Positions 1 to 7,152 of a stretch of 32,285 nucleotides of DNA are shown here, piece by piece; position 1 is the first letter of the stretch; the number at the start of each line of letters is the position of its first letter. The stretch covers positions 1 to 32,285 of the forward strand of contig JAKAEB010000044.1 of NCBI GenBank assembly GCA_021818445.1, written 5' to 3'. The notes under the pieces are model-generated. The model was not told the origin of the DNA. It did no database searches and saw only the letters and a program-made list of their open reading frames with translations. The DNA comes from Planctomycetota bacterium (GTDB lineage Bacteria; Planctomycetota; Phycisphaerae; WQYP01). Made by a program: the position numbers and the translations under genes.

Positions 1-220
1 TGGGCCTGCCCAATTGTCGTGATGCGGCCAATATCGCGAGATTTGTCCAATGATAAAACCTCTGTGGCTCTTTTCTCTGCGCGCTAAAAAAAACAACAAA
101 CATCATCATGCCATCGGCATGATACATTATTTCACACAGAGAGGTTTTTATGATCTCGCACGGAGCCTCGGAGCCACGGAGAGAATTACAAAACTACGAA
201 TAATAAGATACGCAAGCCTT

Positions 221-265
221 CGCGTCCTTGGCGCTCCCGGCGGTGCAAACTCGTCTTCCTCACCG
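221..265 (+). repeat. Dispersed repeat R1, left copy
   Basis: A 45-base segment starting CGCGTCCTTGGCGCTC whose reverse complement recurs at 7085-7129; I count 38 of 45 positions identical by eye. It contains the shared blocks CGCGTCCTTGGCGCTC, GTGCAAACTC and CCTCACCG. Modules of this 'cgtccttggcg' type are common as intergenic repeats in environmental bacterial genomes; that statement is from memory. Function unknown. Confidence 0.7.
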
Positions 266-311
266 CGGTGTTCGCAAAGTTAACACTTAAAACATTCGGT
301 ATGGGAATGGC

Positions 312-342
312 CCAGCGAGCCGCCGGGCTTGTCCCGGCGGGT
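312..342 (+). repeat. Dispersed GC hairpin repeat R2, left copy
   Basis: A 31-base segment identical (31/31) to the reverse complement of 7153-7183. It is itself a hairpin: CCGCCGGG, loop CTTGT, CCCGGCGG. It is followed by a run of A rather than T on this strand, so on the plus strand it is not a classical terminator. It resembles REP-type palindromic elements. No RAYT transposase is in the window. Confidence 0.75.
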
Positions 343-384
343 AAAAAAATAACGCATTCGTGTGCAAAATATCGCTGCGCCTCG

Positions 385-455
385 CTTGCACCTCGCAGCC
401 CGCGCGTTATATTGCGAATTATTGATTGCAGTTTTGAGGCCGATTGATGGTCGCA
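385..455 (+). repeat. RHS leader repeat L1 (promoter, RBS, start codon)
   Basis: A 71-bp element that matches 6918-6988 at 70 of 71 positions and 3061-3114 at 49 of 54 over its right part. It holds a possible promoter (TTGCAC at 386-391, 16-base spacer, TATATT at 408-413), a Shine-Dalgarno GAGG at 436-439, and the ATG at 447 with the first codons of the RHS tip (M-V-A). The five differences from L2 are all transitions. The element therefore looks like a portable expression leader; the promoter assignment is inference. Confidence 0.7.
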
Positions 456-1250
456 ATTAATGAAAAATGGTTTTCCATTGGCGGCGTGCTTGAGGCGTAC
501 GACACCGATGCCTATGGCAACACGCTGATCTTCACCGGCCCGGGGCCAGATAATACATGGTTTACCGATGATGATTCGCAATCAAGCTATGGTGCCAACG
601 ACATCATCTACTGCGGCTACCGGTACGATGCCGAAACGCAGAATTATTATGTGCGGAATCGGTATTATTTGCCGACATTAGGCCGCTGGCTTACCCGCGA
701 CCCGATCGGTTACCAAGGCGGAATCAATCTTTACGAGTACGTCCAAAGCAGCCCGGTGGGGAATGTGGATGCGGCGGGGTTGGGTGTCTACCACGTCGGG
801 CCAATCCACTACCTCCCTGGACACCGGTTCTACCGCAACTATTACTATGAGCACTTCATCGGCCATTGGAACCTCCCGGGGAGCCCCGACGCAAGCTTCC
901 TCGCGGGGGTGGCGAGGGATATCGGCAGGCTTTCTGAAATTGGCAAGGCCGTGAACCTTTTTATGGACACCTATAGCGGCACCGACGTTTACTGGGCATA
1001 CGACGTCTCTATCAGATGGGAGGTAACCCGCGTTTTCACCTATAAGTGCATCGCAAATGGCCATCCGACCGATATCAAATGGCAGTCGACGACAAAGAAA
1101 AACCTGCATATCTATTTCCGAGGCTCTCCACAGCATTGGGGCGGTACCTCTGATAACTTGGTCAACATCGCCGACACGGCCAAGAAACTTCGCGCCGACT
1201 TTACCGACATCGTGAGAAGAATCTATGAGGCGTACCAAGGGGGAGATTGA
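447..1250 (+). CDS. Orphan RHS C-terminal tip protein 1
   Basis: A 267-residue protein with only the very end of an RHS/YD-repeat protein. Residues ~13-110 match the RHS-associated core, including YRYDAETQNYYVRNRYY and the RDPIGYQGG...LY.Y...P...D..GL signature that normally seals the shell and precedes the variable toxin. Residues ~112-267 are a variable C-terminal domain rich in aromatic residues that I do not recognise. The thousands of residues of YD repeats and any secretion signal are absent: a TGA at 435-437 closes the frame just upstream. ATG 447 is chosen because GAGG sits 7 bases before it, inside leader L1. The next gene starts on the last base of the stop codon, suggesting translational coupling with a partner or immunity gene. 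It could be an expressed effector, or a silent tip that recombines into a full-length RHS gene elsewhere. Confidence 0.8.
   Translation: MVAINEKWFSIGGVLEAYDTDAYGNTLIFTGPGPDNTWFTDDDSQSSYGANDIIYCGYRYDAETQNYYVRNRYYLPTLGRWLTRDPIGYQGGINLYEYVQSSPVGNVDAAGLGVYHVGPIHYLPGHRFYRNYYYEHFIGHWNLPGSPDASFLAGVARDIGRLSEIGKAVNLFMDTYSGTDVYWAYDVSIRWEVTRVFTYKCIANGHPTDIKWQSTTKKNLHIYFRGSPQHWGGTSDNLVNIADTAKKLRADFTDIVRRIYEAYQGGD
633..779 (+). repeat. RHS core block, copy 1 (147 bp)
   Basis: The nucleotide sequence from GAAACGCAG to the end of the GCGGCGGGG block is the same as 3166-3312 except for two adjacent bases that change Glu to Ala (LYEY against LYAY). Identity stops sharply on both sides. It encodes the RHS-associated core just before the variable C-terminus. 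Confidence 0.92.
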
Positions 1251-2374
1251 TGGTGCCCACGGACTCCGAACTAGGCAGAGGGGCTGCCCCGACCGCCGGT
1301 GCCAAAATCGGGCAGGCCCTGCTTGCGGTGTCGTGCCTCGCATGGACGCTGGTGTGTTTTTCGCTCGGGATAATCCTGCTGCGGTGGCGTGCGACTGCGG
1401 GCGTTGCAGGGCCGTCAACCACCGTAACGCCCATGCATTCTCGTGATGCCATGCGGGCGCGGGGGATGGTGCTCCTGAACCTCTTTGGCCGTGTCGTTGC
1501 CGTGCCGCCGGGGGCCGGTTACCTCATTGTCCCGCTTTCGAGCCGACATGGTCCTTCTCCACACACGGCCGTGACTTGGTCGGGGCCGATGTCGGCCTGG
1601 CCGAAATTTCACCGTGTTACCCGGCACCGCTGGCGTATTATCGTGGGCGCGGCAGGGGGCCTGCAGTTTTTGACGCGGGTTCCTCTGGCATCGGGAGATA
1701 TGACCGTGAATGTTGACGGACAACCCAAGCCGGCTAATTATCTGGTGGCTGAGAGACCGGGGCTTGGAGCGCTGGAGGTCAGTTGGTTTTCCCGGCCGAG
1801 ATACTCCGGAGAATATCGGAGTGTCTTTCTTTCGGACACCGCACGCCGGAAAATAGATGCGCGGTGCGCAAAAAAGCTCAGGAGGGCTGGTGCCGCCCCG
1901 TGGATCGCGGCCATCCAGTCGCGACGGGCGGTTGCGGAACTCGCCAAATGCCCCGACCAGGAGGTATACCTCCTTGGCCTCGAGGGCCACTATGGAAGGA
2001 TCCGCAAAGGCTCCGTCACTCGACTCGCAGCGCGGATCGCCGTTCAAAGATGGGTATGGCGTCCCGGTGGCAAAACGGTGTATCGATCGAAACTTGATAC
2101 CGGTGATGTCTACCTGTATCAAAGCCCATATCAGTGGGCGCAACCTCATACCCCGCACCTCATTGTATGGCGGTGGCTTTTCTTTGGACGCAGTGGTCGC
2201 TGCCTCGCATGGGGACAAATGTCCTGTCCAGCCACATTGGCCCCTATTGGGGTGCTCCGCCTTGTGCGGGCAAGCGCCGGCCTTGGGCTTGAAGCATCGG
2301 GTGCGGCTCCCGATTCCGGTGCCCACATAGACCGTTCGTTGGGTAAAGACCACTGGCCGGAAGGAGGGCGGTAA
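1250..2374 (+). CDS. Hypothetical membrane-anchored protein, possible partner of RHS tip 1
   Basis: A 374-residue ORF whose ATG overlaps the TGA of the RHS tip by one base (TGATG), with GGGGGAG just upstream. This spacing is typical of a toxin-immunity pair. Residues ~18-45 form one clear transmembrane helix; the remainder looks soluble and Arg-rich. I recognise no family. The final ~80 residues have less natural composition than the first ~290, so a frameshift or a read into a dispersed repeat near 2150 is possible; another plus-strand frame is also open at 1857-2330. A long minus-strand frame (2656-1415) covers the same DNA but has neither RBS nor natural composition. Confidence 0.55.
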   Translation: MVPTDSELGRGAAPTAGAKIGQALLAVSCLAWTLVCFSLGIILLRWRATAGVAGPSTTVTPMHSRDAMRARGMVLLNLFGRVVAVPPGAGYLIVPLSSRHGPSPHTAVTWSGPMSAWPKFHRVTRHRWRIIVGAAGGLQFLTRVPLASGDMTVNVDGQPKPANYLVAERPGLGALEVSWFSRPRYSGEYRSVFLSDTARRKIDARCAKKLRRAGAAPWIAAIQSRRAVAELAKCPDQEVYLLGLEGHYGRIRKGSVTRLAARIAVQRWVWRPGGKTVYRSKLDTGDVYLYQSPYQWAQPHTPHLIVWRWLFFGRSGRCLAWGQMSCPATLAPIGVLRLVRASAGLGLEASGAAPDSGAHIDRSLGKDHWPEGGR

Positions 2375-2378
2375 CCAG

Positions 2379-2735
2379 ATGGCCAATGAAAAAGAAATAA
2401 TGACCGGGGAAGGTTCGTCGCTGGGTGCATCGCTGCTGCGTGCAGCGTTGTTCGCACTGGCGGTGGCTTGCGCAGAGTGGGCATTCTTTCTTGTACCGTT
2501 TCGCCGACTTAGCCCCGTAGAACTCGCAGCGCTGCGGTACGCGTCGGTCGCGATGATGTTGGTAACTGGTTCGCTGGTGGGGTTTTCTACGTTCAAAAAC
2601 GCTGCGGCGATGCTCCGACCACACGGCGCAGGGCGGTGCCCCGGTCCAGCGGCCATTGTAGGCCTAGCGACGATGGTTGCGTTTTTGCTCGTTTTCTGGA
2701 ACTGCGTAATCCATTTTTTTATGGCGGTGGTTTAG
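2379..2735 (+). CDS. Small multi-pass membrane protein
   Basis: A 118-residue protein starting 4 bases after the preceding stop, with AGGAGG at 2362-2367, about 11 bases before the ATG. Three hydrophobic helices are visible, near residues 18-40, 48-70 and 88-116. The family is unknown. Its position as third gene of the RHS tip 1 unit makes a role as a membrane immunity or accessory protein plausible, but that is guilt by association only. Confidence 0.6.
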   Translation: MANEKEIMTGEGSSLGASLLRAALFALAVACAEWAFFLVPFRRLSPVELAALRYASVAMMLVTGSLVGFSTFKNAAAMLRPHGAGRCPGPAAIVGLATMVAFLLVFWNCVIHFFMAVV

Positions 2736-3060
2736 GGGCCGGACGGTGTGGCGCATGCCTGCTGAGGCGACGAGAAAGAGCGGGGATGGCCCCCGCAATG
2801 GGCTGCCGGGATGGCAGTTTTGTTAATAAAGATGTGTGGTGCAGCGCGTTGAGAGCCGTTTCCGCCAAGGGCGCACGCGGTATTCGACCCACCGAAGGCG
2901 GTAGGTGTGCAGGATATCCCACCAGAAAACCGTGCTAAGCGCCGGGCGAGTTCACCAAATGTTAGACCGCGCGGCGGGTCGAGTCGCATCGTTGGGCGGC
3001 GCGGCTGGCCACGCGTTTTCCGAACACGTGCCGGCCAAGCGGCTTGCTCGCCCTGTTTCG
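2736..3060. other. Intergenic gap between the two RHS units
   Basis: GC-rich DNA with no supported gene. It holds GTTAGAC and GTTGGGC heptamers that fit integron core sites (GTTRRRY), but no matching 5' half was found, so no attC site is called. Leader L2 begins at its right edge. Confidence 0.5.
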
Positions 3061-3126
3061 GCGCGTTACGCTGCGGATTGTTGATTGCAGTTTTGAGGCC
3101 GATTGATGGTCGCATTTGCTGAAAAT
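3061..3126 (+). repeat. RHS leader repeat L2
   Basis: Right part of the leader element: 49 of 54 positions match L1 (402-455) and about 60 of 66 match L3 (6935-7000). The Shine-Dalgarno GAGG (3095-3098) and ATG (3106) are retained, but the TATATT box of L1 is changed to TACGCT and the TTGCAC segment is absent, so its own promoter may be weak or lost. L2 and L3 share the extra codons F-A-E-N after M-V-A. Confidence 0.7.
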
Positions 3127-3888
3127 AAAATTCTCGCGGGCGGTGGCGGATACAACGCCGACGCTGAAACGCAGAATTATTATGTGCGGAATCGGTATTA
3201 TTTGCCGACATTAGGCCGCTGGCTTACCCGCGACCCGATCGGTTACCAAGGCGGAATCAATCTTTACGCCTACGTCCAAAGCAGCCCGGTGGGGAATGTG
3301 GATGCGGCGGGGCTAGTGGAAATACACGGCACGCTCGCGTCCGTCGAGGCGTATGCCGGGTTCGGCGGTGGCGTGGACGTTAAATACAAACTTGACCGCG
3401 AGAGATGCCACTGTAACTCGAGCGGCTACGGGCGTTTATCAGGCACGCTGGCGGCGGAAATCCATCTCGGGCTTGGAATTGGCGAGGGTCTAGACATCCT
3501 CGGCTACCATGAGGAGTTGCTGTTGAGGGCCGGTCCACAGTTTTCGTTTGGGACGGACATTACCGTCACCAAGACCTGCCGTGGGTCGATTCATGCGTCT
3601 AAAACAGAGCGGTACCATTTCGCACCGGTTGCATTGGGCGGGGGAATCTCGGTAGCAAAGGTGTTCTCGCTAACGGCCTCAGGCCAGATCGGCGGCACCC
3701 TTGCTGATACGATAATCGTTACGAACACCTCGATCGAGGTGAAGGTAATGGCGAAGCTCGACCTGAGCGCCAGCGCGCATTTGCAAATTGGCTTCCTATC
3801 GACCTCCTATACGCTTCCCTTCGTCAAACGCCCCGGAATTAATGAGTCCGCGACGATCTTCGACCACAAATGGAAGGCACCTTGGTAG
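3106..3888 (+). CDS. Orphan RHS C-terminal tip protein 2
   Basis: A 260-residue protein. After ~20 leader-derived residues (M-V-A-F-A-E-N, then a Gly-rich turn) it enters the same RHS core as tip 1 (DAETQNYYVRNRYY ... RDPIGYQGG ... NVDAAGL), ending near residue 70. Residues ~71-260 are a second variable domain, unrelated to that of tip 1, rich in Gly and alternating hydrophobic residues and probably all-beta, with a C-H-C motif near residue 100. I recognise no toxin family. Its N-terminus is shorter than that of tip 1, so the fusion point into the leader differs. The ATG is set by GAGG 7 bases upstream. The next gene begins 19 bases downstream and encodes a polytopic membrane protein. Confidence 0.78.
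   Translation: MVAFAENKILAGGGGYNADAETQNYYVRNRYYLPTLGRWLTRDPIGYQGGINLYAYVQSSPVGNVDAAGLVEIHGTLASVEAYAGFGGGVDVKYKLDRERCHCNSSGYGRLSGTLAAEIHLGLGIGEGLDILGYHEELLLRAGPQFSFGTDITVTKTCRGSIHASKTERYHFAPVALGGGISVAKVFSLTASGQIGGTLADTIIVTNTSIEVKVMAKLDLSASAHLQIGFLSTSYTLPFVKRPGINESATIFDHKWKAPW
3166..3312 (+). repeat. RHS core block, copy 2 (147 bp)
   Basis: Second copy of the block at 633-779, 145 of 147 bases identical. Flanks on both sides are unrelated to those of copy 1, apart from the leader repeats further upstream. Confidence 0.92.
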
Positions 3889-3907
3889 GCCGTGGGGTGC
3901 CTAGCGC

Positions 3908-4933
3908 ATGGAAAATTATTGCCTAGTAAGGGACGGGAATGCAGTGCGTTTAAGAACCTTGGCGATTGGCATGGGTCTGCCGCTGGCCGCAATCGTGGCG
4001 GCCGGGTGCATGCTCATTCCGCCGAATATCGGGTTTTATTTTGGAGTGATGCCTTGGGTCCTCGTCGCGGCCCCAATCGGAGTCTTGGTGGGCTGCCACA
4101 TGATCGCCCTGACGCAAACGCCGGTGTGCCGTTTCGGCGCGCCGCCGCAAGATGGTATCGCACTCTATTTAATGCTGGTGGCGATGGTCGCCGTCGCCGT
4201 CGGCGGACTGGTTGCAATGACAGGAACTGTGACCTTTGGCCTGCCCGGCGGTCCAGCTGGCTCATTGGTGCTCGCGGCCGCCATGGCCGGCGTGGTGAAC
4301 CTGTTGACTATTCCCGGTTTGGGCTTTGAATGGGTTCCAACGTTCCCGACCGCCACGTCCGGCACCAAAGCGAATGCAGCACTGTGGATTTTGAAATCGC
4401 GAAAGCGAGGTGCATTTGGGGTATCCGGATCGCCGCCGTCCCGGCACTTGGCGGACTGGGGGATATGGGGCCTAGGGTTGGTGTGTGCCTACATTCCCGT
4501 GGGTGCCATCGCGATCTTGCCCGCCCTCCTCGTCGACACCGCAGAGGTGGGCCGCCCCGTCGCCCCATTGACGGCCCGGTGGCTCATCGCGGTCACAGCG
4601 GCCATGGTTTTGCTCTTTATCCGTGCCGCCAATTTGGCCGTGGCGCGACAGTTAATGCGCAGCCGGGGTGTACCCACAAATGGCGGCGGGGAACACCAGG
4701 CACGGTGGATATCGGCATTAGCCGTCGGCAGTGCAGCCGTGGCAACCCTTCCGGCGCTGGTCACTGCGATTCCCGTTTGGTGCGGATTCCTCGCGCTTTT
4801 GGTGGCGTTTGTAGCGTCGGAACTGGCCTTTTTTGCGGTGCTGATGAGCGATCGCCGGGGACTCAGGTGGCCATCGGAACGGGGCGGTGATGCGGAACCG
4901 ATGCAACGCCACGCTGGCAGAGATCAGACGTAG
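3908..4933 (+). CDS. Polytopic membrane protein, possible partner of RHS tip 2
   Basis: A 341-residue protein with about eight hydrophobic helices (roughly residues 17-36, 43-68, 84-107, 117-140, 182-207, 224-245 and two within 270-315) and a charged C-terminal tail. No catalytic motif is visible and no family is recognised. It follows the RHS tip 2 stop by 19 bases on the same strand; the RBS is weak (GTGGGG about 10 bases upstream). Multi-pass immunity proteins are known for membrane-acting polymorphic toxins, so this is the natural immunity candidate for tip 2; the link is inferred from position. Confidence 0.65.
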   Translation: MENYCLVRDGNAVRLRTLAIGMGLPLAAIVAAGCMLIPPNIGFYFGVMPWVLVAAPIGVLVGCHMIALTQTPVCRFGAPPQDGIALYLMLVAMVAVAVGGLVAMTGTVTFGLPGGPAGSLVLAAAMAGVVNLLTIPGLGFEWVPTFPTATSGTKANAALWILKSRKRGAFGVSGSPPSRHLADWGIWGLGLVCAYIPVGAIAILPALLVDTAEVGRPVAPLTARWLIAVTAAMVLLFIRAANLAVARQLMRSRGVPTNGGGEHQARWISALAVGSAAVATLPALVTAIPVWCGFLALLVAFVASELAFFAVLMSDRRGLRWPSERGGDAEPMQRHAGRDQT

Positions 4934-5489
4934 GCCGCCATGTCGGGCGTGCCAACGCCGTCGTTGAACAGAGGAGGGCGTGCTGCGGTAGTCCCAACCA
5001 TTTACCGCCCGCCGCTCGGGCTGCTATATTGGATAAATAGGGCCGAATTATTGGGGTCGGAACCATGGTCGCCGTTAATGAAACAATAATTGTGTGACGT
5101 TCCGACCTTGGTGTACGTTGGGTTGAAAACCGGGGCGGCCGGACGGGTAGCGTACCGTCGCGCGGGCACAAGGCCCGCGGCTAAATATGGCGTGCCGTTA
5201 CTGGATCGGCGGGGCTGCATTCCGGCATTGAGATTAGCGCCCATCGCCCGGCGATGGCACCAAAAAATGGGGTACGCGGTCAAATGCAATTCGCGGCATC
5301 AAAACGGCATGCGAAGGAATGCAACGCAGCGGGACGGAATCCATGCGGACGCGCCGCCCGCGCTACGATGGCGCAAAACATTGGGCATGCAACGCGGCCG
5401 GACGTTGTTAATTGGCGGCGCGGCACCCCTGCTACGCGGCTTGGGCGCAAAAGACAGTGGCCGCTGCGGAACGGTCCGCGGGCTTAACG
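4934..5489. other. Intergenic stretch with degenerate leader and hairpins
   Basis: No supported gene. A degenerate leader copy lies at 5022-5083. A hairpin GCGGGC-ACAAG-GCCCGC lies near 5162-5178. The rest is GC-rich and open in several frames at once (for example 5090-5530 on the plus strand), with Arg/Ala-rich translations typical of non-coding repeats. Confidence 0.5.
5022..5083 (+). repeat. Degenerate RHS leader L4, no tip attached
   Basis: The segment carries TATATT at 5025-5030, an AATTATTG block, and ATGGTCGCCGTTAATGAAA from 5065, matching leader L1 in order and nearly in spacing (about 40 bases from TATATT to ATG against 39 in L1). The GAGG box is lost. The frame from 5065 stops after ten codons. 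Much weaker match than L1-L3, so it could be coincidental in part. Confidence 0.4.
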
Positions 5490-6548
5490 TTACCACTCAC
5501 CCGAAGCCACGTTTCGCACCGGCACCATGATGGTGTCATAGGGTGCCTTGTTCGGCGAATACCTGTTATCAAGCGGAACTGATGTTCCGGTGCTGGTGAT
5601 GCCAACGCCGCCTTCGGTTGGCCCAGCTTGGGCCTTACCGTTGCCGGGCTTGGTGTTGAAGTAGGTGAAGATGTTGTCGCGGTCGGCACCTGCGTACGGG
5701 CTGGCTTCCCAAGTCAGGTGGTCGTCGCCAAAGCCCACGTTTTGCCCTTCACCGCCGTGGTTTCCGGAGTTGTAAACATAGGGTCCATAGGTGTTACCAA
5801 GCGGTTCGGTGGTTTCGCGACCACTCGGGTAATTTGCGGGGTCGTTGGTATCCTCAGGTGCCATATCCGAAACCACCGGTTGGCTGCTGTGGATATTGTC
5901 CGTCCACCATGTACCGGCGCTGGCCGGTGTCCCGCCGGCCGAATGGTACTGCCACGGATAATTGATGGAGTAACTTTCGCCCTGGCCCTTGGCGTTGGGT
6001 TGCGATCCATTCGCCATAATGCCAAAGTTCGGCTGATAGGCCGTGCCACCATTGGTTGGGGCCGTCTGCGAATATTGCAGCGACGGGGTGGCGGCAATGG
6101 GGTCGGAGGGGCAGATAAAACTTTTGGTGGTGGCATAATTCTGCAGTACCATCATATACATGCAGGCCAGCGGATCACCTTCGTCCTGCGCAGAGATGCC
6201 GGATGCGCCGCCGGGCGCACTGCTACTGCTTTTGTTGCCGTACCAGTCGGCCACTATTTGGCGGGCGCTTTGTCCGGGGGCAAAATTACCCGGTTCCTGC
6301 GGCTGGTTGCTGTAGGTCGTGCTTACCGGCCCCGGCGTGCAGGGAAATACGCTGTCGTTGTTTTGGGCATATTCGAACATGGATTGGATAATACCGCGTA
6401 TGTTCGCCTCACATACGTCCTGATTACCGTGTTTCTCGGTCTTGGACAAGGTTGGCAGTATAATCGCGATGAGCAGGACGACGATCGAGATCACCACCAG
6501 CAGTTCAACAAGCGTAAACCCGCGGCGGGGCTTGTTACACACGGTCAT
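5490..6548 (-). CDS. Pseudopilin-like protein with prepilin cleavage motif
   Basis: A 352-residue protein with a class III prepilin signal: short basic leader, cleavage after Gly10 in RRG-FTLVE, Glu at +5, then a hydrophobic helix to about residue 33. A prepilin peptidase would cut and methylate it, and it would sit in the inner membrane or in a type II-secretion/type IV-pilus-like fibre. The tail (~35-352) is Asn/Gly/Pro-rich, with NHGGEGQNVGFGDDH-like sequence near residue 290 that recalls the terminal HxxxDG region of planctomycete DUF1559-type pseudopilins. Such proteins occur in many copies per genome in Planctomycetes. The start at 6548 is chosen because the usual leader is short; the frame is open to 6575. 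It is transcribed against the RHS units. Confidence 0.85.
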   Translation of the reverse strand: MTVCNKPRRGFTLVELLVVISIVVLLIAIILPTLSKTEKHGNQDVCEANIRGIIQSMFEYAQNNDSVFPCTPGPVSTTYSNQPQEPGNFAPGQSARQIVADWYGNKSSSSAPGGASGISAQDEGDPLACMYMMVLQNYATTKSFICPSDPIAATPSLQYSQTAPTNGGTAYQPNFGIMANGSQPNAKGQGESYSINYPWQYHSAGGTPASAGTWWTDNIHSSQPVVSDMAPEDTNDPANYPSGRETTEPLGNTYGPYVYNSGNHGGEGQNVGFGDDHLTWEASPYAGADRDNIFTYFNTKPGNGKAQAGPTEGGVGITSTGTSVPLDNRYSPNKAPYDTIMVPVRNVASGEW

Positions 6549-6642
6549 AGGATATACCCCGGCTAAATACAACATTCTTGTGTCCAGCGAAAGACGGGGA
6601 AGCTGTCACGGGTCGCGCCAAATCCAGCCAGTAATTATGTGT

Positions 6643-6672
6643 TTTATAACGTCCGGTAATGTATCCTGTCAA
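6643..6672 (-). promoter_or_regulatory. Sigma-70-type promoter of the pseudopilin gene
   Basis: On the minus strand TTGACA (6672-6667), an 18-base spacer and TATAAA (6648-6643) match the housekeeping consensus closely. The ATG of the pseudopilin gene is about 95 bases downstream. Confidence 0.55.
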
Positions 6673-6917
6673 AACTATTTTGGATTCCTTTGCAGGCATT
6701 TTTCTGCCGATCTGCGTTTTTGTGCGTAGGCCCGCATCGCGTAACGCGGCGCGGTGGCGGTGCGTGCATCTTGGTACCGGGGGAAGAGAGTTGTTCCCGT
6801 GCGCCGCAACCTCGTCATCCACAGAGGCGAGCCATTATTTCTGTGCGCGACACATTAGCGTCATTTCGTCCCGCCAGCGGCATGAGACCGAAAATAATCC
6901 GCCAACCGCCATAATTC

Positions 6918-7000
6918 CTTGCACCTCGCAGCCCGCGCGTTATATTGCGAATTATTGATTGCAGTTTTGAGGCCGATGGATGGTCGCATTTGCTGAAAAT
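6918..7000 (+). repeat. RHS leader repeat L3, no tip attached
   Basis: 70 of the first 71 bases equal leader L1, including TTGCAC (6919-6924), TATATT (6941-6946), the GAGG box and the ATG at 6981 context; it then continues with the F-A-E-N codons shared with L2. No RHS core follows: the frame from the ATG runs about 36 codons to a TGA near 7088. It looks like a leader that has lost, or never received, an RHS tip. Confidence 0.75.
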
Positions 7001-7084
7001 GAAGATTGCAGCGGCGAGTTTTGCCGGAGGCAACTCCGGGCAGGCCAGGAGCGAAATATTCGGGCGGGGAAATTCGTCATCGTG

Positions 7085-7129
7085 CGGTGAGGGAAATGAG
7101 TTTGCACTGTGGAGAGCGCCAAGGACGCG
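7085..7129 (-). repeat. Dispersed repeat R1, right inverted copy
   Basis: Reverse-complement partner of 221-265 (38 of 45 positions). Relative to the left edge the order of R1 and R2 modules differs, so the two edges are a mosaic of modules rather than one long inverted repeat. Confidence 0.7.
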
Positions 7130-7152
7130 GGGGATTTTCATTGGCAGGAGAC

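Larger units (their letters stand above)
1..384. other. Intergenic repeat-rich stretch
   Basis: No convincing gene is visible. The stretch is made of short modules that look like dispersed intergenic repeats: a 'gagcctcggagccacggag' type module near 160-182, a module at 221-265 and a strong GC hairpin at 312-342; the last two recur in inverted orientation near 7085-7183. An 8-bp perfect inverted repeat (ATCATGCC, loop ATC, GGCATGAT) lies at 105-123; it lacks a T-tract, so it is not called as a terminator. Short ORFs here have no coding character. Confidence 0.6.

Noticed and set aside
105-123. 8-bp perfect inverted repeat as a transcription terminator
   Set aside because: There is no T-tract on either side and no known gene end close by.
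1415-2656. 413-codon open frame on the minus strand opposite the RHS tip 1 partner genes
   Set aside because: It is longer than either sense gene, but its composition is Arg/Pro/Ser-rich without domains, it lacks a good RBS, and the sense genes have proper starts and membrane helices.
2960-3000. GTTAGAC and GTTGGGC heptamers resembling integron attC core sites
   Set aside because: No inverse core (RYYYAAC) or complementary arms were found at suitable distance, and no integrase is present.
5090-5530. 146-codon plus-strand frame between the RHS units and the pseudopilin gene
   Set aside because: It runs through hairpins and the degenerate leader and overlaps the end of the pseudopilin gene; its translation is typical of repeat DNA.
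5628-6566. 312-codon plus-strand frame opposite the pseudopilin gene
   Set aside because: The minus-strand frame has an unmistakable prepilin motif and a strong promoter; the plus-strand frame is its shadow.
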